DNA of 64,000 nucleotides, taken from contig QANZ01014283.1 of the NCBI GenBank assembly GCA_003254925.1, positions 167,264 to 231,263 of the forward strand, in the 5' to 3' direction. This DNA comes from Chamaecrista fasciculata (lineage: Eukaryota > Streptophyta > Magnoliopsida > Fabales > Fabaceae). The notes beneath the pieces are model-generated. The model worked only from the letters and a program-made list of their open reading frames with translations. It was not told where the DNA came from and made no database searches. This document shows positions 37,394 through 47,478 of the stretch, piece after piece; position 1 is the first letter of the stretch, and every line of letters begins with the position of its first letter. The translations under genes were made by a program, and so were the position numbers.

Positions 37394-39304
37394 ATGACAA
37401 ACAACTTGTTCTCCTTCCAATTCCCTCGCCTTACCAAAGATAACTATGGGAGTTGGTGAATTCGTGTGAAGGCTTTACTAGGCTCTCATGATGTATGGGA
37501 GATGGTAGAGAAAGGTTATGAGGAACCTCAAAATGAGGATTCCTTGAGTCCTACCCAAAGGGAGGCATTGCAAAAGACAAGGAAAAGAGATCAACAAGCT
37601 CTCACACTCATCCATCAATGTTTGGATGATGCTATGTTCGAGAAGGTTGCCAATGCGACTACATCTAAAGAAGCATGGGAGATGCTTCAAAATGCTTTCA
37701 AGGGCATTGATAAAGTAAAGAAGGTACGTCTAAAAACTCTTAGAGGTGAGTTTGAATCTTTGCACATGAAGGAGTCCGAATCTATCTCCGATTACTTCAC
37801 TCGTGTTCTATCTATTGTTAATGAAATGAAAATAAATGGTGAAGTGTTAAATGATACTCGAGTAGTAGAAAAGATTCTTCGCTCTCTAACTTCAAGTTTC
37901 AAGTACATCATTGTTGCAATTGAAGAATCAAAAGACATAGATTCTATGACCGTTGATCAACTCATGGGGTCATTACAAGCACATGAGGAAAGGCTAAAGA
38001 AGAAGAAGGGAGAAGAATCGCTAAAGCAAGCACTCTATTCGAAAGCTACACTCAAGGAGGAGCATACTACTCATGGGGAAGGAAAATGGCGTGGACGTGG
38101 TCGTGGACGTGGTCAAGGACGAGGTCGAGGTCGAGGAAGAAGTGGAAGAGGTGGCTATTCTAACAATGAAGAAAGTAGTCAAAACTCTCAAAGAGGGCAT
38201 GGAAGAGGGAGCAAAAATCAAAGGTATGACAAGTCTCAAATCCAATGCTATAATTGTCAAAAATTTGGCCACTACTCTTCCCAATGTAGAAATGCTAATC
38301 GTGTGGAGGAGAAAGCTAATCTTGTAGAGATAGATGAAGATGTCGAACTCACTTTGTTAATGAGAAATCACAAGGAGAATTGTGAACCAACGAGGGGCAT
38401 ATGGTACCTTGACACTGGCGCAAGCAATCATATGACGGGAGACAAAAGTTTGTTCGTGGAGCTTAAGCAAATGAGTGGAAACGCCACGTTTGGTGATGAT
38501 TCAAAAGTACCTGTCCAAGGAAAAGGTAAAATTTCAATCCTCCTTAAAGATGGAAGCTATCAATTTATTTCCGACGTCTACTATGTGCCAAATTTAAGGA
38601 GCAATATTTTAAGTTTGGGGCAATTACTTGAGAAAGATTATGATATACACATGAAAAATCATAGTCTTTATTTGAGAAATCATCAAGGAGTTTTAATAGT
38701 CAAAGTACCAATGTCCAAGAATAGATTATTCTTGATTGAAATTCAAAATAACAATGCTAAATGCTTAAAGGCATGCTTGAAAGATAGCTCTTGGCTTTGG
38801 TACTTAAGGCTTGGTCATCTAAACTTTGATAGCTTGAAGATGATGTCAAGCAAGAGCATGGTGAAAGGATTTCCCCCAATAAATCAGCCCAACCAATTAT
38901 GTGAAGGATGTCTTTTAGGAAAGCATTCTAGAAATGCCTTTCCAAAAGAGTCAATGACAAGAGCTAAGGGGCCGCTACAACTTATTCATGCTGACTTGTG
39001 TGGACCTATAAATCCAAGCTCTTTTGGTAAGAACAAATATTTCTTACTTTTTATTGATGATTTCTCGAGAAAAACATGGGTATATTTTCTAAAAGAAAAA
39101 TCTGAAGCATTTGTTTCTTTTAAGAAATTCAAGGCCCATGTTGAAAAAGAAAGTAATTGTAAAATTCAAGCACTAAGGACCGATAGAGGAGGCGAATTCA
39201 CATCAAAAGAATTTAATGAATTTTGTGACACAAATGGGATTCGCCGCCTTCTAACGGTGCCACATTCACCACAACAAAATGGTGTGGTTGAAAGAAAAAA
39301 ATAG
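37394..39304 (+). pseudogene. Copia gag-protease-integrase (interrupted)
   Basis: The frame begins with a gag start (MTNNLFSFQFPRLTKDNYGSW), then an in-frame TGA at 37457-37459 where the family normally has Cys or a similar residue (W[12 protein letters not shown]). It continues open with UBN2 gag ([20 protein letters not shown]), an Arg/Gly-rich basic stretch, a CCHC knuckle ([14 protein letters not shown]), protease ([13 protein letters not shown]), the pre-integrase HHCC region ([16 protein letters not shown]) and most of the integrase core ([26 protein letters not shown]). It ends by a frameshift: an extra A in a seven-A run at about 39294-39300. Confidence 0.88.
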
Positions 39305-39893
39305 AACAATACTTGAAATGACTCATAGCATGCTAAAAAGCAGGGAGATGCCTAAAGAATTTTGGGCTGAAGCTGTTGAATGTGCCGTCTACATTTCTAA
39401 TCATTGCCCCACTAAAAGTGTTCATGGAAAGACTCCTCAAGAAGCTTGGAGTGGAAGAAAGCCGAATGTCACTCATTTACGAGTATTTGGAAGCATTGCC
39501 TATGCTCATATACCCGATCAAAGGCGTTCGAAGCTCGATGACAAGAGTGAAAAGTTCGTGTTCATTGGATACGACAAGAGATCAAAAGGCTACAAGCTTT
39601 TCAATCCAATCACAAAGAAGATCATCATTAGTAGAGATGTTCAATTCAATGAAGAGGAAGCATGGGATTGGAGGAAGAAGGAAGATGAAGGTAGCAACTC
39701 AACTCCCTTCTTTGAAGAAGAAAATGAAGAAGTTCGTGAGCCTGCCAGTCCACCTTTATCGCCAGTGCCAACTCGACCCTCCAATCAAGACTCGTCTACA
39801 AGCTCAAGCGAAAGGACTCTGCGATTTAGAAGTCTCCAAGAAATTTACGAGGTAATTGAAAATGTGGACGAACTAACCTTATTCTGCCTATTT
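39290..39893 (+). pseudogene. Copia integrase C-terminal part in a shifted frame
   Basis: Picks up the frame right after the A-run ([15 protein letters not shown]) and runs through the rest of integrase (KEFWAEAVECAVYISNHCP, FGSIAYAHIPDQRRSKLDDK, FVFIGYDKRSKGYKLFNP) into the acidic linker. It is cut at ELTLFCLFA, just before the RT domain. The codons after about 39893 are unrelated. Confidence 0.85.
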
Positions 39894-39916
39894 GCTGGCT
39901 GTGTAATGTATTGTCA

Positions 39917-40335
39917 TTATATAATATTTATATAATATTCTTCCCCAAGTTCATTAACATGGATGTTGAAGTCAATTTGGTCTCCATACTTCACTCCATT
40001 CTCCGTGACCAAATCGAACCAACCCGTCTTAACTTTCACATATCGGCCCTTCCTGTGAGTAAATTTGAACTCATATTGCTATCATTATAACGGACATAGA
40101 ATCTCACCAACCTCCTGTGGATGACTCTCTCGGTTCGAACAGGGAAGCGTAAATTTTTTTCCAAATCTATATTTGTGACCTTTTTAGTAAACTGCATGAG
40201 ACCTGAACAAAAAAGAAATTAAATTAGAAAAAATATGTATCAATTAAAATATAATAACTATATTTTATATATACCTCACCTTCAGTTTCGGATAGCCTCC
40301 GTGGCAAGGCATCATGATCATGCAATGCTGGCGCC
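39917..40335 (-). pseudogene. Candidate B3 DNA-binding-domain (REM-like) gene remnant
   Basis: Three minus-strand pieces join in phase with good splice sites: 40280-40335 (APALHDHDALPRRLSETE), 40112-40202 (MQFTKKVTNIDLEKNLRFPV and RTERVIHRR) and 39917-40052 (YVKVKTGWFDLVTENGVKYG and DQIDFNI, stop at 39917-39919). The second piece resembles the first B3 strand (F.K..T..D...N.RFP) and the third the B3 end (GW..F...NG.K.GD...F). The 59-bp 'intron' between 40111 and 40053 itself reads like the missing middle of a B3 domain (RFYVRYNDSN), so one frameshift near 40050 is an equally good explanation. No start codon or upstream domain was found. Function unknown. Confidence 0.4.
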
Positions 40336-40410
40336 CTAAAACATATAAGAATACTAGTTGATAACGCCATGAGAGTAGGACCTAGGTGATAACAATTTTC
40401 CACAGTTTTT

Positions 40411-40790
40411 CCATATTTTTTCAAATATTGACTCCAAGTTTTTTTATAATTTTCATTTTAGTCCTCAAATATCATGATCCAGAGACATTTTTGTAACTTT
40501 CGAAAATATTTTGGGGAATTTTGTAATTTTTGCAAAAATTTATAAAGTTCATCTTCCTTCCACTAAACGCAGTTTTGTAGGACTAAATTGCATTTGTTTT
40601 CCAAATTTAAGACTAATCTGTAATTTTACCCTTTTTCCAATATTTTTTGAAATTCCATTTTGACTCAATTTTTTTATATTTTTCATTTTAGTCCTCAAAT
40701 ATTATGATCCAGTGAATTTTTGTAAATTTTGAAACTATTTAGAGGCATTTTGTAATTTTGCAAAAATTTGTGAAGTGCATATTCTCCCTA
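40411..40790. repeat. Diverged tandem duplication, about 226-bp period
   Basis: Two similar blocks, from about 40411 and about 40637, share a long stretch including TTTTCATTTTAGTCCTCAAA, then ATGATCCAG and TTTGTAATTTT motifs in the same order. AT-rich and non-coding. Confidence 0.6.
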
Positions 40791-41224
40791 ATAAAATTAG
40801 TTTACCAAATAGATTTTTTTTTTTGTTTTTAAAAATGTGTTTCTAAATATGAGAATCAAACATGCCCCTAATCTTTGTTAGTTGGCCCATGTTATCATTT
40901 TATTCTTGTGGTCCTAAGTCTCGGTGTCCTATTACTCTAACCATTTCGCAATGGATCATTCATAGAAAAAGAAAAAAAAACTTGTTCCAATCTATAATAG
41001 TTTTTTTTTCAGCCTTGAATGGCCAATACTCTCCCACTTGTATTAGAATGAATTATAAATAATTAAATATAGTCCAAAATCATAAACTTTCTATAAATAT
41101 AGCCCTAACGGGCATGCAAAAACAAATTTAAATTTAATAATTATTAAAATTTAAATATCTTTTTTAAGAAAATGATTATATTTTTAATAAAAATTTAAGT
41201 TTTTTTGTAATATTTTTTATTTTT
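40791..41224. other. AT-rich spacer
   Basis: No gene was seen. It includes a small ACGGGCATGC section near 41108 resembling part of a Helitron-like hairpin. Confidence 0.35.
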
Positions 41225-41575
41225 GGCAAAACACCCTTTCGTGCCCCTAACGTTTGCAGTGATTTTCAGTTATGCCCCTAACGTTTCATTTGTGTCCGTT
41301 GTGCCCCCAATGTGAAACGTTAGTTTCAATTATGCCCCCACCCTTGTTATTGTACCGTTTTTCGGAACTGTTGAGCTTCGATCCGTGTTCGTTTCAATTT
41401 TTTTTGATAAATGAGTTTATGGGTACTCATTTTCGGCTCCTAAGGATCATTTTGCACATGGAAATTGGGGACATAATTGAAACTAACGTTTCACATTGAG
41501 GGCACAACTGACACAAAGGTAGGGGCATAACTGAAAATCACTGCAAACGTTAGGGGCACGAAAGGGTGTTTTGCC
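41225..41575. mobile_element. Mutator-like MITE with 9-bp target duplication
   Basis: 351 bp with near-perfect terminal inverted repeats over about 120 bp on each side. The ends are GGCAAAACACCCTTTCGTGC and its complement. Nine-bp direct repeats TTTATTTTT flank it (41216-41224 and 41576-41584), the length used by Mutator-family elements; the low complexity of the repeat weakens this a little. There is no coding capacity. Confidence 0.8.
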
Positions 41576-41978
41576 TTTATTTTTTTAATAATAATTTTTT
41601 ATTTAATGTTGTAAGAACTTTTTTTTAGTAGTCATCAAAGTAGTGGGTAGTTACTTAACTCCCTCTACTATTTTTTTTCTCTTTTAATATTTCAAAATAA
41701 AAATAATTTTGACCAACCAAAACACCCCTTACGCATATAATATAGTATAGATATATTATCACCCAAAACTCTATTAGATCGATAAAAAGAAACAGAAACA
41801 AAATTCTATTTGATCGATATTGCCGTTTAGCTTTGATACGTACTGGGCATCTTGATAATTAAGTGGGTCCGCCATGTCCCTTCCTTCCTTGTAGTTGAAA
41901 ATGAAAGTGATTAGCAGATAGTGTTCCTTCCAGGTGATTTATAGCTTAGTGATGAGTTCGCACAGTAGTTTATTACTT

Positions 41979-42037
41979 AACCGTTAACCGTTTTCGATTT
42001 TTTTTGGCCAACCGTTAACCGTTAACCGTTAACCGTT
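41979..42037. repeat. AACCGTT minisatellite
   Basis: Two copies of AACCGTT (41979-41992) and, 17 bp on, four more (42010-42037). Both runs are followed by TTCG. Not the usual plant telomere unit. Confidence 0.9.
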
Positions 42038-42243
42038 TTCGGTTGGTTCTCAAAATTCATTATGTTTAATTCATTTTAGAGTAATTTTACATATTATTAC
42101 AATTTTTCATATTGGTCTCAAGAATATTGAATGGAGTTAAATCTTCATTATTTCAAGTTTGAAATAAGACTTAAGAGTTACAAATATTTTTTAACCAATA
42201 CTTTTGAGTTGTCAACAAAAAATGTTAAATTAAGTCCCGGAAG

Positions 42244-42813
42244 CAATGTTGTCAGGACCGAACCGTTCAATGACTCGGACAAGTGTTCGGTTCATGATTT
42301 GATCGGTTTAACCGGTTAAACCATCGGTCGAACTAGATGATGCAATAAATAATAAATATTAATTATTTTTATTATATATAAAATATAAATATTATATACA
42401 CACAATTAAAATTAATAATTCAACATTTCTATTTTTTTTTGTTAAACTGAAATGGAGTACGTTACAAGAATAATCCAAAGGCATAAAATAAACACAATAT
42501 AACACATATAGTTACTAGCTAGATAGATTTTTAAATATAATAAATTTTATACAAATCAAATAATTTTTTTTATAAAATAAAATAAATTAAGTGGGCTTTA
42601 GATCTGATTTCATTAATTTTTTTATTTAAAAGTTTAAATATGAAATTATAAAAAAAAAAAAATTTGGTGGGCGGTTGGACCGTCGGTTCAACGGTTCTGG
42701 CCGGTTAGATCCAGTCTAACTGCTACTTTAGTTTTTAGGTTGAACCAATTCGTTCTAGTAGTTGGTTGACGGTTCAACCGGTCAGATCGTCCGGTCCGAT
42801 TTTAACAACATTG
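42244..42813. mobile_element. hAT-like MITE with 8-bp target duplication
   Basis: 570 bp. Terminal inverted repeats CAATGTTGT / ACAACATTG, with subterminal GGTTCAACCGG-type repeats in both orientations. Flanks are CCCGGAAG (42236-42243) and CCCGAAAG (42814-42821), an 8-bp target duplication with one mismatch, as expected for hAT elements. There is no transposase. Confidence 0.75.
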
Positions 42814-42821
42814 CCCGAAAG

Positions 42822-44797
42822 TGAGTAATTTATTTAACGATCAAACAAGTGAAATTGATTATATTTATTTTGTTTAAAGTCCAAATACAATGAGTTCAAA
42901 ACTATTTGTTAACTCTTAAAGAGTTGTTTCTCTATCAAGTTGACATCGTTAATAAAAGAGATCAAATCATATATTTGTGACCAATTTGATAAATAATAAA
43001 AATATGTTAGACCAATCTAAAACAAATGAGACATAAAGGACCAATTTGAGGTTTTGGCCAAAGCCTACCACTTAATTAGAACCGCTGAAAATATATAATT
43101 AAGATTCGTAATCATTGTTCAAAAAAATTAGTCTTTTAATATATTATAATATTATATATTTATATATATAAATGTTCTTTCATCAAATTCACATATTACC
43201 CTTTTTCTGGAAAAGAAAAAATCATTTTAATATTTTATCATTCTTCTGCTCCGAATATAAAATAATAAACAAGAAACCAAGATGAAGAGCAAAAATGTCT
43301 TGTACTCTTGTTTTTATATGATTCATAATAATTTAGGGGACGTTTGATACCTGGATTAATTTTTTATTCTCGGAATGTGATTCTCAATAATAAAATTCTC
43401 CAGATTATAAGAATATATGGTTGAATGAGTTAAATTCCCCAAATAATAATAATAAAATTCTTCAGATTATAAGAATATCTGGTTGGATGAGTTAAATTCC
43501 CCAAATAATCTTAGGATTGTTTTGCAATATTCCTAGGAATGTTGCAATCTTGTGTTTGATTCGACTTTGATATCCCTAGGAATATTTAATACTTTTACAA
43601 ATATGCCCTTGACTTTTTATTCTCAACTAATAGTTTATCAAATGTAGAAATTCTTCAAAACAATATAGTGAAGATCATTGATATATATTCAAAATATTGA
43701 TGAGGTCATAGTTTAATCCCATAAATTATTGAACAAAATAAATAAAATTTTTAAATTCAAATATTTTTTTTTGGCCAAAAAATTCAAATAATATTATTTG
43801 TACATATAAATTAAACTAAACATTAATTAACTTTGGACAATATATATACACTTTAAACTTTTTTTTTTGAAAAATAAATTTGATAATGAAATTTTGTATT
43901 GACTCTTGAGCAATTAATTATATTCTAAGATAAACGACATATTTAATTTCTTGGTATCAGAATCTATATACCAAAATAAACAAAATTTTGATTTTTTTTA
44001 AATTAAAATACTATTATTTGTACAAATAAATAAATTATTTTCTTTAAAGTACGTAGTTCAAGCAAAATTTAATGACAATCAACTTATTTTAGATCATTTA
44101 TTTACGTTTAATTACATATATTACTCAATTTATCTATTAATATAGTTAAAAACATCAGCAATTATCTCCTAAAAGTTCTCTCAAAGATATTTTAAAATAT
44201 TGACCAAATATTAGATGATTTTTGTTTTTAAAATTTAAACATACTTAAATGTAAATACTTTCTTTATGTTGAAATATGATCACAAAAAATCAAATAAAAT
44301 AAAGTATCAATTGTGCTTATAATATTGCTAATTAAAAATAAAAATTTGTTTTTGAAATTCAAACACAAACAAAACTAAGATTTTTTTTTGGCCAATCCAA
44401 ACAAAAACTAATATACTTGAAGATAAAGATCAAATTTTCTTTATATAATTAATCCATGTTATTTAAATATATTTTATTTAATTTTTAAATATACTATTTA
44501 TCATTATATTATTATTATGGTATATAGATTTTGATATGGATTATACACCGCAAACATATATTAGTGAAATATAAATGTGTAATTTATCAAATAATTATCT
44601 TTTTAAATTTATCTTCCTTAGTTTTAGCAAATAAAAGTTGGAGCAATTTCATGGATATATATATTACGGATTGAATTCAAAAGCTAGATCTTAATAATTT
44701 AAATGCAAAAAAGATAGGATATGATTTCATCTCTTATCTTTTAATTGGACAAAATCATATCTCTTATCTTTTGGTTATTATATATATATATATATAT
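42822..44797. other. AT-rich repeat-like spacer
   Basis: About 2 kb of very AT-rich DNA with no gene. It contains a two-copy, 62-bp-period tandem repeat (about 43386-43510) and TA tracts near 43150 and 44780-44798. Confidence 0.45.
43386..43510. repeat. Two-copy 62-bp tandem repeat
   Basis: Two head-to-tail copies containing CAGATTATAAGAATAT and GATGAGTTAAATTCCCC (first copy GAATGAG), nearly identical. Confidence 0.75.
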
Positions 44798-45174
44798 ACT
44801 ATATTATATGTCTGAGGAGCTTTCTGGTAGTCAATCATTTAAAATTATAATATAAAATAAATTGTTTATAATATAATACATAAAAATAAATATTAAAAAT
44901 AAAATAAAATAAAATAAATCCCACGTATATATGTAAAAGAACCCCACCAAAAAAGTGCAACCCCACGTCCAGAGACCCACGTTCAAGCTAATTTTTGCAT
45001 TCTTATTTTTTTTATAAAATTATTAAAAAAGTTAATAATAGAAAATTATTTTATTAAAAATATTACATGTAATTAAAATAAAAATAAACTTATTATTTGG
45101 TTCTTATTTCTTTTACTAAATCAATGATTTAGTCCTTAATTTATTTTACATACACGGGCACGCAAAGCCCCAAG
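44798..45174 (+). mobile_element. Decayed Helitron-like element, copy C
   Basis: The start (CTATATTATATG then GAGCTTTCTGGTAGTC) and end (TTTACATACACGGGCACGCA then AAGCCCCAAG followed by T) match the ends of the two shorter copies at 35004 and 52648. It is longer (about 377 bp), and the 3' CTAG is changed to CAAG with a damaged hairpin. Related but old. Confidence 0.5.
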
Positions 45175-45939
45175 TCAATTATATTGGTTTAATTAATAAA
45201 ACTAAGCAGATTTTAATTAATAAAACTAAATCGTTAACTCAGTAAAAAAGAATGGATCATTGATGCAAAAAATAAACTAAAACCCCAAGTAATTTCTTAT
45301 TTCTTATATTTTGGTCCTATTTTAGAGAAAAAGGTCCTTGATGCAAAAAATTTAAACTTTTAGGAGTTAAAAATTAATTTTGTTTTTTTTAACAGAAAAA
45401 TGGATGGAAACTGTTAGAGGGACCAACTTTGTTAAGTTTTGCATAACTGAGGAACTAATATGGAACGGAAAATAAATAGGGGACCAATTTGGAACACTGA
45501 GCATAAATGGGGGACCAAAATAGGACTTTTGGCCTTAATTTTTAGTTTTTTATTCAATATTTTTATATTGTTAATTCTATTTTTAAAATTTTATATTTTA
45601 ATTAATTTTATCATTATACTCTTATTTTAACTAAATAATAATAATAAATTTTATATCACTAGTAATATATAATATAAAATTGATAAAAAAAAATTAAAAT
45701 ATTATATGATTAAAAAATAAAGTGAAACAAAAAAAAATATTATGGAACCAAATTTAGTAGAGTATATTTTACGGGACCAAATCTACAACTTTTTAAAAAA
45801 TATGAGATTAACAAAAAAAAATTATGGGACCAAATGGAGACCTAAACAAAAGTTATAAGACCAAAAATGCACTTTAATCTTCGCTCCCCTCACCTAAATT
45901 TTCTTGAATGAGAGAAAGTAACCAATACGCATTACATAG
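45175..45939. other. Repeat-like AT-rich spacer before the RRP7-like gene
   Basis: Contains several 'gggaccaaa' / 'tttggtcc' blocks typical of decayed TIR elements (for example 45310-45540 and 45740-45880), without clean boundaries. The RRP7-like promoter must lie in its right part. Confidence 0.4.
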
Positions 45940-46743
45940 CCGGCGGCCACTCGTCTGAACCCCTCACACTATCACCCAAAACCCTCCAACCTCATCGAGC
46001 TCTACTTGATTACAGAGAAAGGTCGTAACTTTAAAGTATATGCACTGTTGTCTGCGTTTTCGTAGCTTCACTTGGTAGGTTGTCTCTTATTTTATTCCTC
46101 GATTTCCTTTAGTTGATATATCCATCGCCAATTCCATGTACTTCGCTTACTTTCATGATATAAACTCGCTTTGTTTTGTTTTGGCTGACTTGGGAACATT
46201 GTTTCTATAACTGTTCCATTGTTTCATGTTTAATGGTTAGTCCTGAATGTTTTAGAAATTAGAATTGAATTTTGAAGCCGCCCAGTTCTCAGGTATTGAA
46301 ATTTGAAAACTTAAATGTTCGGTTAGAGGAAAAATAAAGCTTTATCATGACATATAGTCACTTGTAAATTGAATATCTGAGAAGAAAAGGGAAATACTTG
46401 TACAAGTGTGTTATATTGTGAAGTGTTGACTCTATATTCTGAAGTGCCCAAATAGATTTCTTATTGTGGTAATTTGCTTTTGAGCTTCCTGTCCTTAAAT
46501 TCCTATAGCCTGGTAGTGCTCCTTTTGAGTAGGTATTAAAGTGATTTGAAGCGACATTTACATGGACATAAGTTTAGGACAGTGTTATCCTGCCCATATT
46601 GTTTATGTTAAGAGTTTATGTCCTGCATTCCACCCCCTTCATACAAACATTCTTTTAGAAGGCTTAGACATGAGCCCTGTACTCTGAAATTTTAATTTTA
46701 GGATTTCTTGTCGTCTCTCTGCTAACTGATATATCTTCTCTTG

Positions 46744-46774
<31 letters not shown>

Positions 46775-47478
46775 TTTTACTGATCCTCCGAGTACAAAAG
46801 GAGGATGCTCTGTTTCATGAGCTTATTTACTTTCTAGTTCATTCATAGATCTTGGATTAACAATAACAGGTTAATCTGAAATAGCATCATTGGCTGTTAA
46901 TTTATAGGCTCTACAGTGAAGGATGATATGCTTTTGTTAGTTTTGCAACATAATGATGAATGCTAGTGAAAGAGGTAGATTATGTTTACATTGTTTTGTT
47001 TTTGTTATTTACGGTGGAACAATGCTGAGTAAAAGGACATTGTCTGTATATTCGGTTGGGATCCATTTGAAATATTCTTTCATTTTGTCTTTTTTATATA
47101 ATTTCCTTTCATTAGTTTTTGCCTAGATTTGACTTGATATTTTGATGAAATTTTCTGGATTAACATAGAACTGATTTGATTACAATTGTTCTGCACTCCT
47201 TGTATTTAGCAGCATTTTTAAGTTTTGTGAAACTTGTTGGTATTTGACTGATCAGACATGAATCCATGATAACTAAGTTTTTGTTTTATTTTATTTATTT
47301 ACGTATTTGTGGATGGGAATGGTTTTTTCCGTTCAGTGTCATTTGTTTTTATTTTCATTGAGTTAAATTTATGCAGTTGTTTCTGAAATTTTGTCTTTGA
47401 CTTATAAAACGGAGAAGTATTTGGCTTTTGAAGTAGTTGGTGTCGGCCTCTTTAGTTGTTGCAGATAGGATTGGTATT
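45940..47478 (+). promoter_or_regulatory. RRP7-like 5' leader exon and leader intron
   Basis: A leader exon ends at 46074 (CTTG|GTAGGT) and the leader intron ends in TTGTTGCAG at 47464, 14 bp before the start codon. A (TA)n tract of about 28 bp lies at 46744-46771. Boundaries at the 5' end are estimates. Confidence 0.55.

Larger units (their letters stand above)
35640..39893 (+). mobile_element. 3'-truncated Copia element with long upstream LTR-like region
   Basis: A primer-binding site TGGTATCAGAGC at 37364 is followed at 37394 by gag and then integrase. Upstream, about 35640-37363 behaves like a long LTR or nested LTRs: a TATA-like CTATAAATA at 35727-35735, then a leader-like region. The section 36850-37345 (with GTGGCGACTCC) resembles a Gypsy LTR end more than a Copia one, so this upstream block may be composite. 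A single N interrupts a T-run at 36324. The element stops abruptly in the integrase-RT linker at about 39893; no RT, RNase H or 3' LTR follows. It is dead. Confidence 0.7.

Noticed and set aside
40053-40111. Treating the 59-bp gap in the B3-like remnant as a certain intron
   Set aside because: It is shorter than most plant introns and itself reads as B3-like protein, so a frameshift is equally likely.
41085-41125. Possible fourth Helitron-like 3' end (GCATGCCCGTTAGGGC on the minus strand)
   Set aside because: Only about 16 bp resemble the hairpin; there is no CTRR end and no matching 5' end.
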